A stretch of DNA of 64,000 nt from Codonopsis lanceolata (taxonomy: Eukaryota; Streptophyta; Magnoliopsida; Asterales; Campanulaceae), in the NCBI GenBank assembly GCA_013146195.2, contig CM028383.1:661128-725127 (forward strand), read 5' to 3'. Each line of letters starts with the position of its first letter. Positions within the stretch are counted from its first letter, which is position 1. A program made the position numbers and the translations under genes. The notes beneath the pieces were generated by a model. The model was given only the letters and a program-made list of their open reading frames with translations, was not told the DNA's origin and ran no database searches. Positions 57,367 through 64,000 of the stretch are shown one piece after another.

Positions 57367-58203
57367 GTAATATACCCAAATTTTTGGAATAAAAATATTA
57401 ATTATATTATTAATATTGTGAATTGTTTCGGGCTAACCTCAATATAATTTGGGCCTATTTTGTTTGGGCGGTAAAACCCCAAAATTGGGCCATTAGTACT
57501 ATTAATTTGTTTCGGCTTCTACCCGGTTAGTGTGAATCGTTTGGAATTAGGCCGACCCAATAAACTTTTTTAAAAGATGATTAAGTTTGGTTACAATTAA
57601 TAAATAAAAGAAAAAAAGAAAAAAAAAAGAAAGCAGATCAAGAGCCACTGGAAAGGGCATTCGCCGGAAGAAGAATAGAAGGAGACGAAGCGGTGGACAA
57701 AGGAATCGTCTCCTTGGAAATAAAAAGGGAAAGAAAGGGAGTTAACTATTTTTCTCAGATTAGGCACACACACACACAGAGAAAACCGAAAAAAATTATG
57801 AATGGGTACTTTCCGAGAAGACGAATAAGGGAGGACGACGGAAGAGGAAGAAAGCTGTCAGTGGTGTGGCGGAGCAGCTTAATCACGGTAATGTTTCTTT
57901 CGAACCCGAACACTTTGCTCCAATTTTGTTTTTGTTCTTGTAGAGATTTTGAGATTCTTTGGATCTGGGTTGGCTAGTGAGAGAAAATTTAAGCAATATC
58001 AATTAATAATTCGAAAACAAGGGTGTGTTGAAGGTGGGAAGTATGTGTTTGAAGAGAATATCTGGATAGAAACTTTCTTAAATTTAAAATATGTAAAATG
58101 ATTGTGGACTTTGATCAATTTTGATGATAGTAAATGGAGGAAGGAAGATTAGAGGGATGAAGAAATCGGGTTCAATGGATACTTCCTTGATTTTAAAAAA
58201 ATA

Positions 58204-58271
<68 letters not shown>

Positions 58272-58579
58272 TAATAATAATAATAATTTACCTTTTGAAT
58301 TATGCAAATATTATGAAATGGTGGAGTTGCCGGCAGTGGTATGGTTAATGTGATTTTTTTATTTTTGATAGTTATATGGAGTGAAGAAGAAGAAATAAAA
58401 AAAAAATTGAAACAGAGAGGGAGTTATCTGGATGCCAGAATCGGAAGAAGAAAGAAGCAGGAAGGAAGAGAAATAAAAGGAGAAGAAATGATATACTAGG
58501 AAATAGTGAGAGAGAGAGAGATTAATTAAGTGTGTGTTCAGAAGGTGTAAGAAGTGTGTGCGTGCAGAGAAATCACAAA

Positions 58580-58610
<31 letters not shown>
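57367..58610 (+). repeat. LTR-like sequence related to 4887-5617, then microsatellites
   Basis: Starts TGTAATATACCCAAATTTTT and is parallel to 4887 through GGGCTTCTACC. A purine-rich leader with a donor-like CACG/GTAATG (about 57887) follows. A frame at 57693-57977 crosses this leader but shows no domain. (AAT)n spans about 58203-58287 and (TA)n 58582-58610. The end of the LTR is not clear. Confidence 0.45.
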
Positions 58611-58613
<3 letters not shown>

Positions 58614-59697
58614 AAGTTGGTGAGGAGCACTATGGTTGTGCCACCTCACCACCTTTAGATAAATCTTCATTATAAAGCATCCATGTGGAAAGTTTTAAAA
58701 ACTTTTGGTTTCTAGCCATTAGCTAATAATAAAATATAATAATAATCAATATGATAGGGGGTATTAGTATTAGTATATATAACTTCTTCTATTGTCAATA
58801 GTAGAAGACATATATTTAAAAACTTTTACAACTAACAATACTTCTAACCAATGTGGGATAAAACTCTTCAAGGTTAGATATTATTTCTAATGACTCACTT
58901 TTAACATCATACTTTAAGCTTTGATATCTTATTCATCCAAAACTTGATTTGGACAAATAAATATATCATTTCGATGTTCTTGACGAGTAGAACACATTTG
59001 CACAATTACTTTTGTCAACAAACAAATGACACGTAAAGAAATTGGTGCCTCAAGTTGCACAATGCTTTCACTAAAAACACTAATTTTTTAATAAGTATTA
59101 TACTTTAACTCTTGATATCTTATTCATCCAAAACTCGATTTGGACAAATAAATATATCATTTCGATGCTCTCACCGAGTAGAACACAATTGCGCAATTAC
59201 CTTTACCAACAAACAAATAACAAGTAAAGAAATTTGTGCCTCAAGTTGCACAATCTCTCTCACTAAAAATACTATTTTTTAACAAGTATTATACTTTAAG
59301 TCTTGATATCTTTTTATCCAAAACTCGATTTGTACAAATAAATATATTATTTTTATGCTCTCACCGATTAGAATACATTTGCGCAATTATCTTAGTTAAC
59401 AAACAAATGACACGTAAAGAAATTCGTGCCTCAAGTTGCATAATTTATTTCACTAAAAACACTAATTTTTCAATAATAGAAAAGATGTATCCCACATTGG
59501 TTAGAAATTGATGTTGGTTTTAAAAAGTCTATTATTAAGTACCAATAGAAAAAATGCATCATACATTGGTTGGAAAGTGATGTTGATTTTCAAAGTCACT
59601 AGAAAACCAAAAGATTTTTAAAGCTTCCACATGGATGCTTTAGAATAAAGATTTATCCAAAGGTGGTGAGGTGGCACAACCATAGTGCTTCTCACAA

Positions 59698-59703
<6 letters not shown>
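58611..59703. mobile_element. Foldback element with 100-bp inverted ends
   Basis: The left end (TTAAAGTTGGTGAGGAGCAC, then ATGGTTGTGCCACCTCACC) is repeated inverted at the right (59607-59703) over about 100 bp with few differences. (TA)n runs abut both sides. The interior holds three units of about 191 bp (TTGATATC at 58921, 59112, 59303) with AAACTTGATTTGGACAAATA. It is non-coding, and the superfamily is uncertain. Confidence 0.75.
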
Positions 59704-59769
<66 letters not shown>

Positions 59770-61760
59770 ATTATTACCAATAGAAGATGTATATCTCACA
59801 TTGACTAGAAAATGATGTTGAGTTTAAATTATTTTATATTATTACCAATAAAAGAAATGTATAACACATTGTTTAAAAAGAAAATGTTAGATTTTAAAGT
59901 CTTTAGACTAAAGACTTTCACTTTTACAAGAGATGTATCTCACATGGTTACAAAATATTCTACTATTATTACCAATAGAAGAGATGTATCACACATTGGT
60001 TAAAAATTGATGTTTATATTAAAAATATTATTATTAATTACTAATTGAAAAGATGTATCATACATTTGTAATAAAGTGATGTTTGTTTTCAAAGTTTTTT
60101 GATAAAAAACTTCTACCATTATTACCAATAGAAGATGTATATCTCACATTGGTTAAAAAATGATGTTGATTTTTAATTATTTTATTTTAGATTATATAAA
60201 AGACTTGCTATTATTATTAGCAATATAAGATATATATACTTTTGGTTTTCTAACCATTAGCTAATAATAATCAATATGATAAGGGGTATTAGTATTAGTA
60301 TATATAACTTCTTCTATTGTCAATAGTAGAAGGCTTATATTTAAAAAAATCTACAACTAACATTACTTCTAACCAATGTGGGATAAAACTCTTCAAATGT
60401 TAGATATTACTTATAATGACTCACGTTTAACATCATACTTTAAGCTTTGATATCTTATTCATCCAAAACTTGATTTGGACAAATAAATATATCATTTCGA
60501 TGTTCTTGACGAGTAGAACACATTTGCACAATTACTTTTGTCAACAAACAAATGACACGTAAAGAAATTTGTGTCTCAAGTTGCACAATTTCTTTCACTA
60601 AAAACACTAATTTTTTAATAAGTATTATACTTTAACTCTTGATATCTTATTCATCCAAAACTCGATTTGGAAAAATAAATATATCATTTCGATGCTTTCA
60701 CCGAGTATAACACATTTGCGCAATTACCTTCGCCAATGAACAAATGACACGTAAAGAAATTCGTGCCTCAAGTTGCACAATTTCTCTCACTAAAAACACT
60801 AATTGTTTTAACAAGTATTATACTTTAAGTCTTGATATCTTATTATCCAAAACTCGATTTGGACAAATAAATATATCATTTTGATGCTCTCACCGAGTAG
60901 AACACATTTGCGCAATTACCTTCGTCAACAAACAAATGACACGTAAAGAAATTCGTGTCTCAAGTTGCACAATTTATTTCACTAAAAACACTAATTTTTC
61001 AACAATAGATGAGATGTATCCCACATTGGTTAGAAATTGATGTTGGTTTTAAAAATTCTATTATTAAGTATCAATAGAAGAAATACATCATACATTGGTT
61101 GGAAAGTGATGTTGATTTTCAAAGTCACTAGAAAACCAAAAATTTTTAAATTTTCCACATGGATGCTTTAGAATGAAGATTTATCCGAAGGTGATGGGGT
61201 GGCAGAACCATAGAAAATGATTTTTACTTATACAAATTTTATAAAAGATTTTTATCATTATTACCATTAGAATATGTATATATCACATTGGCTAGAAAAT
61301 GATGTTGAGTTTAAATTATTTTATATTATTACCAATAAAAGAGATGTATAACACATTGTTTAAAAAGAAAAATGTTAGATTTTAAAATCTTTAGACTAAA
61401 GACTTTCACTTTTACAAGAGATGTATCTCACATGGTTACAAAATATTCTACTATTATTACCAATAGAAGAGATGTATCACACATTGGTTAGAAATTAATG
61501 TTTGTATTAAAAATACTATTATTAATTACTAATTGAAAAGATGTAGCATACATTTGTTATAAAGTGATGTTGGTTTTCAAAGTTTTTTGATAAAAAACTT
61601 CTACCATTATTACCAATAGAAGATGTGTATCTTACATTGTTTAAAAATGAATTATGATTTTAAAAGTTTTTAACAAAATGACTTCTAATATTATTATCAA
61701 GTTAATTAAATGTTAATTTTAAAAGTCTTTAGATAAAAAAAATATTATTATTATTAATAC
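58700..61760. repeat. 1.5-kb direct duplication
   Basis: The segment 58706-60236 (foldback interior, right arm, Helitron-type repeats) is repeated at 60238-61760, with landmarks 1.52-1.53 kb apart (TTTTGGTTTCTA at 58706 and 60240; TCCACATGGATGCTTTAGAA at 59624 and 61155). The second foldback lacks its left arm and has a shortened right arm. The 191-bp units are again three (60447, 60639, 60832). Confidence 0.85.
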
Positions 61761-61968
61761 AAAATATATATCTCACGTTAACTAGAAACTTATATTAATT
61801 TTAAAAGTATTTAGGTAAAAAAATCGTTTAATAGTATTAACAATATAAAAAAATTATAACCATGGAAAAGATTAACAATCTAATTATAATGTTTAAAATT
61901 TATATTATTATCACAAAAATATATATATCCAATATTGTACCTGTGCATAGCACGGGCTAAATAACTAG
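59767..61968 (+). mobile_element. Helitron family member ending at 61968
   Basis: Contains many copies of ATTACCAATAGAAGATGTAT...CACATTGG. It ends CCTGTGC-ATA-GCACGGG (about 61940-61956), a 7-bp stem with one G-T pair, then CTAAATAA and CTAG (61965-61968) followed by T. This is a typical Helitron 3' end. It is non-autonomous, and its 5' end is not found. The foldback element and its duplicate lie within or next to it. Confidence 0.68.
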
Positions 61969-62198
61969 TCAAAGAAAGAAAAGAAAAGGAAAGTATCTGG
62001 TGGATATTGACTTGTGATGATGAATGAGGAAAGTTTCAACCACACCCCTAAGCTTTGGATCTATGAATTTCTGAATTCTGTAGTTACAGAATGGTCCCTA
62101 AAATTTCTAAAACCCTTAATTTATATCCTTAGTGAAGTTAAGAAGGTTGAGAATTTTATTTTTATAAATTTGTATATGTGTACTTTGGGCTCTAAATG
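61969..62198. other. Short anonymous stretch
   Basis: No domain or repeat recognised. A frame at 62014-62280 runs into the next LTR and is not credible. Confidence 0.6.
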
Positions 62199-64000
62199 TG
62201 TGACAGCCCGACCCGGACCCCAATGCGAGATCCCGAGTCGTGCCGTCCAAATAGACAATAACACAAGCATGCTTAAGTAGGATTATAAAATTCATGTGAC
62301 GCAACATCGCATACAAACAACAACTCGGCTACACTTGGCCGGAAAAACAACCTAAAATAAACAAGTCATCGGCGACGTTACAGCCGGAACCCAACAACTA
62401 CTCCTACAATTATTAACACATGCTTATAATAACCTCAACGGCCACAACATGCCGGAGACAACAACAACAACAATTAAACAACAACAATTAAAGAGCTTTA
62501 GCGGAAGAAAACCGTAGTGAACCATACACATATAAACAGGCTCGACATATAAGTCGGCATACCAAAAGATTACAAGTGTTAAATAGTTAAGTTACAACAA
62601 CATCAAAAACCCCAAGCCAAGTCTACATGACTTGCTTCCCAACGTCCTTTCCAAAATAGAAGGCTAATCAACAAGTCCAAAAGATCAACCTTTAGAATAC
62701 AAACAACCAAACGTGGAATAAGCGAGTCTATCTTGTAACGTCTCCTCGGCTCGTATCTAAGGAAAGACAAAGCAAACAAATAGGGTAAGTCGAAAGACTT
62801 AGTAAGTTACTACAATGCATGTTCATGTTATAGCATGACATTTATCTCAGTTATAATACATGATCATCATATAGCACGTAGCACATTGTTCACATAAGTG
62901 CGGGAAATTAAATCATACAAGTAGGATATGATATAGTCACGGTAAGCCGCCAGTAGCTCTGCAAAACATTCTTGGGTTCGTGCCATCGATGTTATGTGAA
63001 TTCATCGACTTATACCGAGAATCCTCTCGATCTAGATAGCAAGCCAATGCGGCACTTAACTGATACGGCAAAGGGGCTACTTCCCCATTTGCGGCCCAGT
63101 GAAGGTGTGTGTGAAGTCCCAGGAGCGGCGATCCATAGCGAGCACGAATCCCATAATTCGTGAAGGCGATGCATCGTCCCACCCTGACTTAGATAAACAA
63201 ACCAAATAATGTCAGCTGGACTCAATGTGATGCACAAGTAGGTATTTACTTGACTAAACCATTCAAAGACCGAATTCGACAAGAGCGAACTCGACCAACC
63301 AAGTAGGGTATTAATCTCTACTATAAAATCATATCAAGGCAATTAAATTGCACAAAACCAACCTTTCATAAAAACTTGTTATAAGCAATCAAACCAATCT
63401 CATACTTGAGTAAACCAATCAAACGGCGTTCAAACTTCGTAGGGATTGCAACTAGAGTTCAACACGTTCAAATATTCCCTAGAGTCGACTCCGTTGAGTC
63501 TTTGCTCTAAATTCCCAAATTTGGAGAAATTGAAGCTATGTGCTTCATAACCCAACCTAGGTCAATTCTAGGTTCAACAAGGTATTAAATTCACCAAGGC
63601 AATGCAAAGTGATTCATGTATATCATAGAGTTCAATAATGAGGATAGAACACATATACATACAACATATCATGTAGGCTCAATTTAGGTCATTCTCACTT
63701 AACAACATTTTCATCAACAACTACAATACATGTTTCTAACATGTTCAAAACCATAAATAAACAAGATACAAGAGTTTTATAAACTTTCATAGGCAAGAAA
63801 CCAACCTATACATGCTCCTAACAAGCTCAAAATCTCAACATACAAGAAGATAGCATAGGAAGCATACATGTGTCCTCATTGACCTCAACCACCATAGGCT
63901 TTGTTTCCTTAGGGTCAATGAGAACTAAAGGAAGAAGAAGAAGAAAGTAACTTACTTGCTATACTACACCAAAGAAAGCAATGGAAGAAACTAATTTTTT
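62199..64000 (-). repeat. LTR related to the solo LTR at 25869-29366, cut by the window end
   Basis: On the minus strand it would end GGGTCCGGGTCGGGCTGTCACA, close to GGGTCGGGTCGCCACA of the solo LTR. The inverse of GTTCGCTCTTGTCGAA is at about 63275, and tandem-repeat-like TAGGTCAATTCTAGGTT is at about 63557. No polyprotein is seen. It may be another solo LTR or part of a full element beyond 64000. Confidence 0.68.

Overview
The window is repeat-rich plant nuclear DNA. Tat-lineage Ty3/gypsy and Ty1/copia retrotransposons, TRIMs, hAT, Mutator-like (MULE), Stowaway and Helitron elements are all present. Fragments of plant gene families (group III WRKY, C2H2 zinc finger, plant mobile domain, eIF5) sit inside mobile DNA. 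I see no intact host gene, no rRNA gene and no CRISPR. A eudicot is likely, but I cannot name the species. A run of exactly 100 Ns (22042-22141) is an assembly gap.

The layout is a set of duplicated blocks with later insertions. Block C (822-4690) and block D (22142-30545) are copies of one another. C was hit by a 2.1-kb LTR element carrying an antisense eIF5 fragment (1723-3835). D was hit by a MULE carrying a plant-mobile-domain pseudogene (22429-25360), a Stowaway MITE and a 3.5-kb solo LTR (25869-29366). Block A (5618-12272) and block B (40850-49785) are copies of a second repeat that carries C2H2 zinc-finger and WRKY fragments. A was hit by a 3.2-kb hAT element (7514-10702). B was hit by a Copia element (41095-46761). 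In each pair the sister block keeps the empty site, so these insertions and their target duplications can be read directly.

From 13.0 to 22.0 kb lies a decayed Tat-lineage element whose pol runs on the minus strand. It has an opposing plus-strand ORF and a 0.5-kb array of hairpin-forming repeats between the two. From 30.5 to 40.8 kb are small hAT elements, an RNase H-like pseudogene with a recognisable intron, and a 3.0-kb MULE (36620-39635) with tRNA-like modules inside both ends and a nested hAT. From 49.8 to 62.2 kb the DNA is AT-rich and dominated by Helitron remnants. These include a decayed Helitron helicase C-terminus, five hairpin-CTAG ends, a 1.5-kb direct duplication with a foldback element, and a TRIM 3' half joined to an unrelated LTR. 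The window ends inside a minus-strand LTR related to the solo LTR in block D.

Almost every coding trace is broken by stops or frameshifts, so no functional pathway is encoded here. The main value is as a record of nested insertion, gene-fragment capture and block duplication.
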